Assembly: GCA_965276765.1 (NCBI GenBank) | Contig: OZ255627.1 | Span: forward strand, 2,170,001-2,234,000 | Length of the DNA stretch: 64,000 nucleotides | Reading direction: 5' to 3' | Source of the DNA: G965276765 sp965276765 | GTDB lineage: Bacteria; Actinomycetota; Acidimicrobiia; Acidimicrobiales; Palsa-688 | Shown here: positions 1-7,972 of the stretch, in pieces | Layout: each line of letters opens with the position of its first letter | Numbering within the stretch: the first letter of the stretch is position 1 | The notes under the pieces: model-generated | The model's input: the letters and a program-made list of their open reading frames with translations, nothing else | Databases searched by the model: none | What the model was told of the DNA's origin: nothing | Translations under genes and position numbers: made by a program

Positions 1-1410
1 GGCCGGATCCCGGCTCTTGACCAGGCCGTAGACGGCCACGCCGATCAGCACGGTGGCGGCGGCAAGGGCCGGGGCCACCGCCATCGGCTGGCGACCGCCG
101 GACCCGCTCTTGTCGGTGACGACGAAGCGGCCCGGCCTTCGGAACAGGGCGCGCAGGCTCGACAGGACGTGGATCCAATAGCTGGCGAAGGCCAGCGTGT
201 AGGCGCCGAAGCTGTAGGAGCCGGCGCCCGCGGTGGCCACGGTCAGGAGCGAGACCACGAAGTACGGGGCGAAATGGACGAGGAACCCCGAGGCGGTGGC
301 GGACGCAAGGGGCTGGGCTCCGCCCAGGATGTGGACCGCGGGAAGGGTCATGTAGAGGAGAAACGTCCAGCCGGTGAGGAAGTACCCGGCGGACAAGAGG
401 TACTGCGCTCGCAGGCGCCACGGGAGCCTGGCCCTGAGCACCTTCGGGATGGCCGAGAGGCAGCCCCGCGCCCAGCGCAGCTGCTGGCTCCCGTAGGACG
501 CGGCATCTTCGGGGCCGAGGCCCCGGGCCAGCACCTCGGGGACGTAGGCGCTGCGCCAGCCCCGCTCGTGGATCCGGATCGATAGCTCGAAGTCCTCGGT
601 GACCGACTCCTGGGGAAAGCCACCTACCTCCTCGAGCGCCTTCCTGCGGAACACGACGTTGGTGCCGCAGCAGAACATGGCCCCGAGGCCATCCTTGCCC
701 TGGGCGATGCTCCCGAAGAAGAGCGCCTGCTGGCTCCACGCCGCCTTCGCCACGGCGCTCGCCTCGCTGTTGGCGTAGTACTGGGGGGTCTGCACAAACG
801 CCAGGCGCGGGTCGGTGAAGGCGGGCAGGGTGGCATCGAGGAACCGGCGGTCGGCCACATGGTCGCAGTCGAAGACGGCCACGAACGGTGCCGAGGTCCT
901 GGCCAGGGCGTGGTTGATGTTGCCGGCCTTGGCCCCGGCGTTGTCGTCGCGACGGTGATACCTGGCGCCGTGGATGGCCGCCAGCTCGGCCAGCTCGGGC
1001 CGGCCCTTGTCGTCGAGGACGTGGACCGTCGCGCCCTGCAGCCGGCAGGCGGCGATGACCGTCGGGCCGACCACGCCCAGCGGCTCGTTGTAGACGGGGA
1101 TGAACACGTCGGTCCAACCCTCGGGCCGCCACGCCGGCCGGGGACGGGTCCGCTGTGCCAGGGTCGTCCACCAAAAGCCGCCGGCCTGGACCAGATTGAA
1201 CACCTCGGCCAGGATCAGCAGCCCGTACAGGTAGGGGTTGCCTACCCGTGCCGGCTCCAGGAGCCAGCCGAAGTACCAGGCGGCGAGGGCCAAATCGGCG
1301 ACGACGAGCAGCCTGAGCCTGGCCCTGGTGTTGAAGAAGGCGGTCGTCGAAGGCCACACCGGAGGGAGGTGCCGGACGTCGGTTGTCTCCTGCTCGATCG
1401 GCCCGCTCAT
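1..1410 (-). CDS. Cellulose-synthase-like family 2 glycosyltransferase (3' end cut by window)
   Basis: This is a membrane GT2 processive-type synthase that would polymerise or extend a beta-linked glycan at the inner membrane from UDP-sugar. The frame is open from the ATG at 1410 to the window edge, giving 470 residues without a stop. Visible parts are two membrane segments (about residues 31-50 and 61-80), IPVYNEP at 104-110, DDK at 133-135, DCD at 181-183, TED at 271-273 and QQLRW at 309-313. This is the full D, DxD, TED, QxxRW set of BcsA-like and related GT2 enzymes. At least three more membrane segments follow. The ATG overlaps the stop of the upstream flippase-GT39 gene (ATGA), so it is the last visible gene of the operon starting near 7527. 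No PilZ domain can be judged because the C-terminus is missing. Product polymer is unknown; cellulose or a mixed glucan are both possible. Confidence 0.9.
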   Translation of the reverse strand, partial: MSGPIEQETTDVRHLPPVWPSTTAFFNTRARLRLLVVADLALAAWYFGWLLEPARVGNPYLYGLLILAEVFNLVQAGGFWWTTLAQRTRPRPAWRPEGWTDVFIPVYNEPLGVVGPTVIAACRLQGATVHVLDDKGRPELAELAAIHGARYHRRDDNAGAKAGNINHALARTSAPFVAVFDCDHVADRRFLDATLPAFTDPRLAFVQTPQYYANSEASAVAKAAWSQQALFFGSIAQGKDGLGAMFCCGTNVVFRRKALEEVGGFPQESVTEDFELSIRIHERGWRSAYVPEVLARGLGPEDAASYGSQQLRWARGCLSAIPKVLRARLPWRLRAQYLLSAGYFLTGWTFLLYMTLPAVHILGGAQPLASATASGFLVHFAPYFVVSLLTVATAGAGSYSFGAYTLAFASYWIHVLSSLRALFRRPGRFVVTDKSGSGGRQPMAVAPALAAATVLIGVAVYGLVKSRDPA

Positions 1411-4370
1411 CGGCGGAACTCCCAGACGTCGACGTTGGGAAGGACGATCTGCTTGATCAGATGGTCCTCTCTGGTGAGGTGGTGTACGAGCTCGTAGACC
1501 TTGTAGCGCTCGCCCTGCTTGGTCATGAGCGACTGGCTGTCGAGCACGAAGAGGGTTCCGTGGGCGGGCGGCACGAGGTGATCGCTCGGGAGCGCCTCCT
1601 TGTGGTCGGTCGGCGCGTAGTAGCTGACCACCTGGGCCAGGTCGGGTGGGTCGTAGACGAGGAGGTCGCCGGGACGGTAGGTGCGGTCCACCGTCTGGAT
1701 GGCCCGCTGGAAGTCGTAGCGACGGGGGTTGGATCCGTTGAGCTGCTGGTCGAAGAGCCCGACGGCCAGACCGCAGGTGACGAGCCCGCAGCAGAGCGCG
1801 ACGGTCAGCCGGCGCTTGGCGCAGCCCGTCACCACCCGGGCCGCGAGCAGGACGAGCAGCGGCGCCAGACCCGAGATGTAGCGGACGTCGAGCAGGCTGG
1901 GTTTGAACGTGGCCAGTGCCACGTCGAGCGCGAGCGGTCCGACGGCGCAGGCGACGACCAGCTTGGTTTCTGGTCTGTGACGGCGTCCGAGCACGAGGAG
2001 GCTGGAGAGGATCCCGAGGGGCCACAGGGCACCGAGGGCGGCCATGATGGCATTGGAGTGATATCCGACGGCGGCCCACAGGACGTTGGCAAGCACCGAG
2101 TACACGTTCACGCCGCTGATCGCCCCCGAAGCTCCTGCGCCCACCTGCGAAGGGGCGCCGATGCCCTTCCCGGCGCTCTGGTTGACCATGAACTGGTGGA
2201 GGCAGAACGGAGCGAGGGGGACGAGCAGGGCGACCATGGCGCCGGTCGAGACCAGCCACGCCTTGGCCAATGGCCTGACGCTCGGATGGTGGCGCCTGCG
2301 GACGATGATGCCGACGAAGATGAGCTGTTGGACGACGACCTGGAAGAGGCCGAAGTACTCCGTCCAGCCGAGGGCAGCCGAAGCGAGCGCCCAGATCGCC
2401 CAGTACCTGGCGTTCCCCTTCCTGATGGCCATGGCCTGGGCCCAGACGGCCACCAGGGCAAAGAACATGAACATCGAGTACATGCGGGCTTCTTGCGAGT
2501 ACCAGACCATCAGCGGCGCCACGACGGCGAAGACGGACGCGACGAGCCCGGTGCGCTTGTCGAACAGGTCCCGCCCTGCGATGTAGACGACCGGGGCGAT
2601 CAGGGCCCCGAAGAGGATGGAGAGGGCCCGCACCCCCAGCTGATCGGAGCCGAACACCCTGATGTCCACCCACAGCAGCGAGAAGTAGAGCGGGGGATGG
2701 ACATCGTGGTTGTAGAGCTGGGAGATCATCCGCATATAGGGCAGGCGGGCCTCGAAGATGCTCGTGGCCTCGTCCAGCCAGATCCCCCGCGGGATGTACA
2801 GGCGCAGCGCGACCCCGGCGAGCGACGTCACCGTCACCGCCAGCCCGACCGGCGTGCGCGCCGCGGCGAGGGCCGAACGCCACACCGACGAGGTGGAGAG
2901 CGCCAACGCCCCTTCGGCGACGGTCAGGCTCCCCATGGTGGCGAGGGTCGTGAGCGCCACGTCCTCGACGCGGTGCGGGACCGCCACGATGGCGACGGCC
3001 TGACCGACGAGGGCCAACCCGACGAGGACCACGGCCGGCACGCCCCGGTTGACGGCCAGGTTGTGGGCGGCGAGGACCCTGGCTATGCCGAAGCAGGCCA
3101 TGGCCGCCAGGTAGAAGCCGAGCAACGGGGCGATCGTCTCGTAGCGGGCGCCGAGCAGCAGGCGGACGACCAGGTGCGGGTCGGGGACCACCACGGCGAC
3201 GGCCAAGAGCCCGATCCCGCCGGCCACGGCGAGGGCGACGGGCAGAGCCTGGTGTTCGGACCGATGGGCCTGGGGCAGGAGCACGAGTGGGACGGTCGCC
3301 GTGGCGAAGGCGGCCACCCCCCCGAGGGTGGAAAGGGCGGCGTAGGCGGGAGCGGCCGTGCCGAGCAGCCGGTTGGCCATCAGCAGGTCCAGGTTCTGGG
3401 CGATGCCGAGGAGCAGGAACGCCGCCGTCGTGACGATGAGGGGCCGGATCGCCAGGGCCGGCCTCGAGTCGGGCTGCTCTGTTGAGACGCCGGCCAGGGC
3501 CGGCTCCTCCGCCGGGGCGGCAGAGGCCGGTTCGGCCATCGCGGCGGCGGCGATGGCTGCTGTCCCAGGGGCGACCTCGTCGATGGTCGCCACGGTTTTT
3601 CTGCTTCGACGGGCGTGGGCGGGGCCGCGAGCGTGAGCGGCGGGCCGGGCGCGTCGCGCCACCTCGAGGGCGGCCACGCCGGCGGCGACGACCCCGATGC
3701 CGCCGCCGCCCGCGCCGATGGCATCGGCCAGGGCGAGCCCTGCGGTCAACCGGACGGCCGGCTCGGTGACGAGGCTGGCCACGACACGCCCGTGGCGTCC
3801 CCAGCCGTAGAGCCGGCCCCTGGCCATGGCCAGCAGGGGAGTCAGCGGGCTGGCGGCGGCGAGACAGAGGAGGAGGGCGACGGGCAGGTGCAGGGCGGTC
3901 GATAGCAGCGGTGAGGTGCAGGCCACGGCGACGCCGAGCCCGAGGCCCACGTAGGTGACGTTGCGCCGGACGCGATCGAGGCGGTCGGGGTACAGGGCGG
4001 CCAGGGCGGACAGGCCATTGCCGGGAAGGCTCAACGCCAGGTAGAGGGCGAGGAAGGTGGTGAGGCTGGCGAAGGCCTGCGGGGCGAGCAGCCGGACGGC
4101 GATGAGGCCGAACACCATGTTCCCGAGGCCGGCCAGGCCCTGGCCGACGGCCACGCCGATCTGGGCCTTGACCGCCGCAAGCCGCCCTGTCTTCGCCGAC
4201 CGGTCCGGGATGGTGGTCGGGTCGAGGGTCGCGGTCACGTCCGTCTTCATGGTCTCGGGCGCGTACGACGACGCCCCCTGTCGGTCCGGGCCGTCCCAAC
4301 GTTGCTTCGTGTCCGCGCTCCACGGATCTGGCGCCGCCACCGTGGCGGGCGCCGTGGCGCGATCGCTCAC
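1407..4370 (-). CDS. Flippase-like domain fused to GT39 (ArnT/PMT-like) glycosyltransferase
   Basis: This is a 987-residue polytopic membrane protein with two recognisable halves. Residues about 60-490 resemble a polysaccharide/lipid-II flippase (MOP superfamily): many helices, with an Ala/Arg-rich cytoplasmic insert at about 240-300. Residues about 505-930 look like a GT39/ArnT-type lipid-linked sugar transferase. The signature is WLDEATS at 531-537 in the first periplasmic loop, where ArnT and PMT enzymes carry their catalytic acidic residue, followed by HDVHPPLYF. Known families keep these activities in separate proteins, so the single frame is unusual; I see no internal stop or frameshift. 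The GTG start overlaps the upstream stop (GTGA). A later Met at residue 41 is an alternative start. The inferred role is to flip a polyprenyl-linked sugar and hand it to a transferase domain. The order flippase then GT39 follows directly from the sequence; the coupling of functions is inference. Confidence 0.82.
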   Translation of the reverse strand: MSDRATAPATVAAPDPWSADTKQRWDGPDRQGASSYAPETMKTDVTATLDPTTIPDRSAKTGRLAAVKAQIGVAVGQGLAGLGNMVFGLIAVRLLAPQAFASLTTFLALYLALSLPGNGLSALAALYPDRLDRVRRNVTYVGLGLGVAVACTSPLLSTALHLPVALLLCLAAASPLTPLLAMARGRLYGWGRHGRVVASLVTEPAVRLTAGLALADAIGAGGGGIGVVAAGVAALEVARRARPAAHARGPAHARRSRKTVATIDEVAPGTAAIAAAAMAEPASAAPAEEPALAGVSTEQPDSRPALAIRPLIVTTAAFLLLGIAQNLDLLMANRLLGTAAPAYAALSTLGGVAAFATATVPLVLLPQAHRSEHQALPVALAVAGGIGLLAVAVVVPDPHLVVRLLLGARYETIAPLLGFYLAAMACFGIARVLAAHNLAVNRGVPAVVLVGLALVGQAVAIVAVPHRVEDVALTTLATMGSLTVAEGALALSTSSVWRSALAAARTPVGLAVTVTSLAGVALRLYIPRGIWLDEATSIFEARLPYMRMISQLYNHDVHPPLYFSLLWVDIRVFGSDQLGVRALSILFGALIAPVVYIAGRDLFDKRTGLVASVFAVVAPLMVWYSQEARMYSMFMFFALVAVWAQAMAIRKGNARYWAIWALASAALGWTEYFGLFQVVVQQLIFVGIIVRRRHHPSVRPLAKAWLVSTGAMVALLVPLAPFCLHQFMVNQSAGKGIGAPSQVGAGASGAISGVNVYSVLANVLWAAVGYHSNAIMAALGALWPLGILSSLLVLGRRHRPETKLVVACAVGPLALDVALATFKPSLLDVRYISGLAPLLVLLAARVVTGCAKRRLTVALCCGLVTCGLAVGLFDQQLNGSNPRRYDFQRAIQTVDRTYRPGDLLVYDPPDLAQVVSYYAPTDHKEALPSDHLVPPAHGTLFVLDSQSLMTKQGERYKVYELVHHLTREDHLIKQIVLPNVDVWEFRR

Positions 4371-5479
4371 CTGGCCAAGGGCTCCGGCCAGAGCGGGAGG
4401 TCACCGCCGGCGTCGCCATCAGACGAATGTCGTGGCGATACGACGAGACGCAGCAGGCGGACGCTCTCGCGGGCGCGCTGCCGCAAGGACTCAACCGCGT
4501 CGCGGCGGTCCCGGCTCGGTGGCGGCGGCTCGGCCAGCGCGGCGACCAGACGACGATCGCTCGTCGAGGGGGCGAGCGCGGGCTGGCCGAGCTGTCCGGC
4601 CAGAGCCAGGCATTCCTCGTCTCCGCTTATGACCACCGCAGGTGTACCGGCCAGGGCGGCGACCACTTGGGCGTCGACATCGAGGGCGACGACGGCCCGG
4701 CTCCTGGCGGCCGCCACGAAGGCGGCGTTGGCGTCCGACCAGGCGGGCGGGCTCTCGAGGCGATCGGGGGGGAGCCGGAGGGCAAGCGTGGTGGTCAGCT
4801 CGGGGCTATATGGATCGGCGCGCCCGGCCCAACCAGCGAGAACGACCCTGAAGCCGTCGGCGACGAGCGCGGGGAGCGCCTCGGCCAGGACCCTGGTGAC
4901 GTAGGGGTCAGGGAGCCCCCCGAGGACGAGGAGGTCGTCGTTGCGATCGATGACGGGAGGGGCCGGAGGTTGGAGCCAGGCCAGGTCGGCACCGATGCGT
5001 ATGGGGGCGGCAACCCCGGCCACGGCGAGGCGGTGGGCGGCGGCTTCGCTTCTCATGACGAGGAGGCGGGCATGACGCGACAGGTGGCGGGCCAAGATGC
5101 GGTCCACGGGACGCGGCACCGGACCGGCGCCGAGGCCGAGCCCGGCGACGACCGTTCCCCTGGCCGCGGAGGCGAGCAGTGCGCCCACGGCGGCCCTGCC
5201 TCCGGTTTCGCCGCCCAGAATGGTACCGGCGGCGGCGACCACCGGCAGGAGATTGTGCCGGCCGGGGTTCGAACCGCGGTGGTTCGAGCGGCCGGGGTTC
5301 GGACGGCCGGGGTACAACCGCCCGTCGGCGGCGCCTTCCGTCGCTTCGGCGGCGCGTGGTGCCCGCCCGTCGAGGGCACGAAACACGACCGAGGCTTCAC
5401 CCAGCTCGGCCGCGACGAGCTCGAGGCGGAGCCGATCGATCGGGTGGGTGGTCGTCCACCCCGGAGGCGCATCAGGCAT
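4367..5479 (-). CDS. Polysaccharide pyruvyltransferase-like protein
   Basis: The protein is about 370 residues and resembles the polysaccharide pyruvyltransferase (CsaB/WcaK-like) family. It has a Gly-rich central segment (GTILGGETGG, then GLGLGAGP), a stretch reading ARLLVMRSEAAAHRLAVAGV that matches the family RD..S...L...G pattern, then IGADLAWL. The family ketalates sugars with phosphoenolpyruvate or acts as a GT-B-fold transferase. The family assignment is moderate because the N-terminal third is atypical and carries an NPGR-type repeat (DNA about 5260-5330). I chose the ATG at 5479 (MPDAPPGW), which overlaps the upstream gene by a few bases with GAGGG upstream. An in-frame ATG at 5509 preceded by AAGGGGGTG is equally possible. 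It sits in the 7527-to-1 operon between a GT4 and the flippase fusion, so polymer decoration is the likely role. Confidence 0.6.
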   Translation of the reverse strand: MPDAPPGWTTTHPIDRLRLELVAAELGEASVVFRALDGRAPRAAEATEGAADGRLYPGRPNPGRSNHRGSNPGRHNLLPVVAAAGTILGGETGGRAAVGALLASAARGTVVAGLGLGAGPVPRPVDRILARHLSRHARLLVMRSEAAAHRLAVAGVAAPIRIGADLAWLQPPAPPVIDRNDDLLVLGGLPDPYVTRVLAEALPALVADGFRVVLAGWAGRADPYSPELTTTLALRLPPDRLESPPAWSDANAAFVAAARSRAVVALDVDAQVVAALAGTPAVVISGDEECLALAGQLGQPALAPSTSDRRLVAALAEPPPPSRDRRDAVESLRQRARESVRLLRLVVSPRHSSDGDAGGDLPLWPEPLAR

Positions 5480-6689
5480 GGGCGGCAACACCCTCGGAAG
5501 GCTGGACATCGGTCACCCCCTTGTAGAGCTCGAGGTGACTGCGGGCCACTTCCGGCCACGACCGACCGGACGCAAGGGTCCGTGTGGCCGTGGCGATGTC
5601 CCCACGCCTGGCCGGATCGGCGGCCATGGTGCGGAGAAGCCCGGCGAGCTCCCGGGGATCCGCCGGCGCCACGAGCTCGGTCGGCGCCTGCAGCGTGGCC
5701 GCGACCCCGGAGGACAGCAGCACGGGCCGGTGATGAGCCAGGGCGAGGGCGAGGGCGCCGCTCGACGAAAACGGCCTCGGGTACAGAACCATGACCACGT
5801 CGGCGGCGGCGAAGACGTCGTGGACCTCGGCATCGGGGACGTACCCGGTGAAGAGGGCCGAGCTTCCGTACGTTCGTCGCAGACGGTCGCCGTACTCGTC
5901 GCGACCCGCGAGGCGCGGGTGGGCACCTCCGGCGACGACGACGCGTACCCGAGAACCTGCGGTGAAGTCGCCGTCATGGAGGTGGGTCGAGGCATCGAGG
6001 GCCGCCTCGAGACCCTTGTAGGGAGCCAGATAGCCGAAGCAGAGGGCCACGAAGGCGGTGTCGTCGATTCCGAGGGCGGCTCGGGCCCTCGCCCTGTCGG
6101 TCCCCTCGGGCCGTTCCTCGACCCCGTGGGGAAGCAGGACAGCGTCGCGAACGGCGTGGCGAAAGCGGTCCTCGAGGACAACGGTGGCGTCGGCCAGGCG
6201 GGGAACGGCCCCTTGGAGCAGGGCCAGAGCGCCGCGAGCCAGGGGTGCGGGGACGCTCACCCGGTGCAGGCGCGCAAAGGCCTGGTCGACGGTGGACGTC
6301 TCGACGACCTGATGGAGGGTCACGACGGTCGGCCGGTGCCGACCGAGCCAGGCCAGCCCTCCGAGCATGCCCGGCATCGCCGACGCCCCGCCGTAGAGGA
6401 ACGCCTCATGTTGGAGGTGCACGATCGGAGCCCTACTCCCGACTGCGGCCCTTGCCGCCTGCGGGAGGGCAAGGGGACCACGGTCGAAGACCCGTTCGAC
6501 GATCACTCCGTCGTCGGAAGAGTGCGCGGGTGAGTCGGCCTCGCGCGGGGCGAGCACCGTCACTTCCGCTCCCTCGCCGTGGAGGGCGTGCGCCAGGTTG
6601 GAGGTATAGGAGGCCACGCCGCTGCTTCCCCCGTGGCGTTGCATCGGAGGCGGGTACGGCGCGACAAGGGTCACGTCAGGACTGGGCAT
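5472..6689 (-). CDS. GT4 family glycosyltransferase
   Basis: The protein has 405 residues and a GT-B fold. Its N-terminus (VTLVAPYPPP, then GGSSGVASYTSNLAHAL) is the acceptor-domain start of GT4 enzymes. The C-terminal half has FGYLAPYKGLEAALDA (donor-domain strand and loop), then ADVVMVLYPRPFSSSGALALALAHHRPVL, the position where GT4 enzymes carry the E-x7-E nucleotide-sugar motif. Here the first glutamate is replaced (PFSSSG), so the donor site is atypical. It should act at the cytoplasmic membrane face, adding a sugar to a lipid-linked intermediate. It overlaps the upstream GT2 by 14 bases and the downstream pyruvyltransferase-like gene slightly, consistent with one operon. Donor and acceptor cannot be told from sequence. 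Confidence 0.85.
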   Translation of the reverse strand: MPSPDVTLVAPYPPPMQRHGGSSGVASYTSNLAHALHGEGAEVTVLAPREADSPAHSSDDGVIVERVFDRGPLALPQAARAAVGSRAPIVHLQHEAFLYGGASAMPGMLGGLAWLGRHRPTVVTLHQVVETSTVDQAFARLHRVSVPAPLARGALALLQGAVPRLADATVVLEDRFRHAVRDAVLLPHGVEERPEGTDRARARAALGIDDTAFVALCFGYLAPYKGLEAALDASTHLHDGDFTAGSRVRVVVAGGAHPRLAGRDEYGDRLRRTYGSSALFTGYVPDAEVHDVFAAADVVMVLYPRPFSSSGALALALAHHRPVLLSSGVAATLQAPTELVAPADPRELAGLLRTMAADPARRGDIATATRTLASGRSWPEVARSHLELYKGVTDVQPSEGVAAHA

Positions 6690-7527
6690 TCGCGGCCTTT
6701 CTGGGCTCGAGCTCGTAGGCCTCGGTGATGAGTCGGACGGGCGGCTCGAGGTGTTCCTGCAGCTCGATGACCACGCCGGGCTCGGGGCTCTGCGACACGA
6801 GGCTCTCGGGTGCGGGGACGGGGACGGGGAGGATCCGGTGATGCAGCCAGAGCCGAAGCGACGACATGGCCATCCGCCGCGAGTCCTTCATCACGTCGAG
6901 CCGAGATCCCTCGCAGTCGATCCAGACGGTAGGGACCTCGACCACCTTGGCGCCGAGGCGGGTGGCAGTGACGAGGAGATCCACATCGAAGAGGAGGTCA
7001 CGCGAGGAGAGCAGGGGGAGGCAGTCCTCGACGACCTTGCGCCGCAAGACCTTGGCTCCGCATTGTGTGTCGGAGAACGGCAGCCCGAAGAGGGCTTGGA
7101 CTCCCATGGCGAAGCCAGCGCTCGTCAGGCGGCGCAGGGGGCTTCGCTCGGTGGGGAGCACGGCCGAGCTATGGCGCCGGCCGGCGATGGCACCGTCGAC
7201 GCCGGTGCGCTCCACGACGGCCAGCAGCCGGAGCAGCTCGGATGGTGGCGTCGAGCCGTCGGCGTCGACGAATCCCACGGCCTCGGCCCGACACCGACGG
7301 AACGTCTCCATGAGCACGCCGCCCTTGCCGAGCTTGGGGTAGTCGTGGATCTCGACCCTCGGGTCGCCGGCGGCGGCTTCGGTGACGACGTCGGCGGTGT
7401 GGTCGGTGCAGCGGTCGAGAGCGACGAGAATGCGGTCGTCGGCACCAAGGCCGCCCAGGTAGGAGGCGATGGTCGAGGCGATCCGACGTTCTTCGTTGTG
7501 GGCGGGGACGACCAGGTCGAGATGCAT
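6676..7527 (-). CDS. GT2 family, dolichyl-phosphate beta-glucosyltransferase-like
   Basis: This is a soluble GT2 (GT-A fold) of about 283 residues. It begins LDLVVPAHNEERRI, has a DRCTDHTADV segment, then KLGKGGVLMETFRR and the DxD-type FVDADGST, followed by QCGAKVLRR. This pattern matches ALG5/DPM-like enzymes, which load a sugar onto a polyprenyl phosphate. Such lipid-linked sugars are the donors used by GT39/ArnT-type transferases, and a GT39 domain lies two genes downstream. The ATG at 7545 is in frame, but the ATG at 7527 has GGAGGT ten bases upstream and gives the usual family N-terminus, so I prefer 7527. It is the first gene of the minus-strand operon running to position 1. The C-terminal 50 residues are Pro/Glu-rich and not part of the catalytic fold. 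Confidence 0.87.
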   Translation of the reverse strand: MHLDLVVPAHNEERRIASTIASYLGGLGADDRILVALDRCTDHTADVVTEAAAGDPRVEIHDYPKLGKGGVLMETFRRCRAEAVGFVDADGSTPPSELLRLLAVVERTGVDGAIAGRRHSSAVLPTERSPLRRLTSAGFAMGVQALFGLPFSDTQCGAKVLRRKVVEDCLPLLSSRDLLFDVDLLVTATRLGAKVVEVPTVWIDCEGSRLDVMKDSRRMAMSSLRLWLHHRILPVPVPAPESLVSQSPEPGVVIELQEHLEPPVRLITEAYELEPRKAANAQS

Positions 7528-7701
7528 GGTGATGGTGACCTCCATCGGGGAGCCAGGCGGGGGCGGGTCGGCGTCGGGAGGCGAGACCGCACTCCCGACC
7601 GGGTGTGGTCCGGGTTTGTGGGCGCGGGGGAATCACGGCATTAGATGCAGAAAGGAGCCGGGCGGCTCGGCACGGGCAATTCCGGCTGGTCAGGGTGCCC
7701 A

Positions 7702-7716
7702 AGAATGCGACATTCT
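7702..7716. promoter_or_regulatory. Perfect inverted repeat AGAATG-CGA-CATTCT
   Basis: This is a six-base perfect dyad with a three-base spacer. It is nested inside a second dyad, GGTCAG (7688-7693) with CTGACC (7715-7720). It lies in the leader of the polysaccharide operon and could be a regulator site or an RNA hairpin; neither is proved. Confidence 0.3.
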
Positions 7717-7734
7717 GACCGGTGCTGCGGCGAC

Positions 7735-7750
7735 TGTTACTTACGTCACA
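7735..7750. promoter_or_regulatory. CRP/FNR-type operator candidate
   Basis: On the minus strand the site reads TGTGACGTAAGTAACA, matching the CRP-like consensus TGTGA-n6-TCACA at nine of ten positions. It lies within the larger imperfect dyad CTGTTACTTACGTCACAG (7734-7751). It is about 50 bases downstream of the candidate minus-strand promoter start. Confidence 0.35.
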
Positions 7751-7801
7751 GTTACCGACAACACCGCCAGGAAAGGGGGAGATCCCGAAGGAATTTCGTC
7801 G

Positions 7802-7831
7802 ACGCTAACCACCTTGCCCCGGTTATGTCAA
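7802..7831 (-). promoter_or_regulatory. Candidate promoter for the 7527-to-1 operon
   Basis: On the minus strand, a perfect TTGACA (7831-7826) is followed after 18 bases by TAGCGT (7807-7802). The -10 matches only the TAnnnT core. It faces the polysaccharide operon starting at 7527. Assigned by eye, with no expression evidence. Confidence 0.35.
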
Positions 7832-7972
7832 CGGGAGGTTTCGGTTGGTAGAAGGCGAGGAGAACAGTGCTGCAACCCTCGCCCTCAGCGCTCGACCGGC
7901 CGTACCGAAGCAGTCGGCTGGCGTGGTGCCGGCGACCTTGTTGGCCATAAAAGCCCAGTACTTGCAGGTGTT

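Larger units (their letters stand above)
7546..7972. other. Non-coding region upstream of the 7527 operon
   Basis: About 430 bases lie between the GH5 stop (7973) and the GT2 start. Short ORFs here have no recognisable protein character. The stretch holds a candidate minus-strand promoter (7802-7831), a CRP-like dyad (7735-7750) and a second perfect inverted repeat (7702-7716), each listed separately. If transcription starts near 7795, the 5' leader would be about 270 bases. I looked for c-di-GMP (GEMM) riboswitch conserved blocks and did not find them. Confidence 0.6.

Noticed and set aside
1383..3485. 700-residue open frame on the plus strand
   Set aside because: It is antisense to the flippase-GT39 gene, lacks domain character, and is rich in the Asp/Gly/Arg/His typical of frames opposite high-GC genes.
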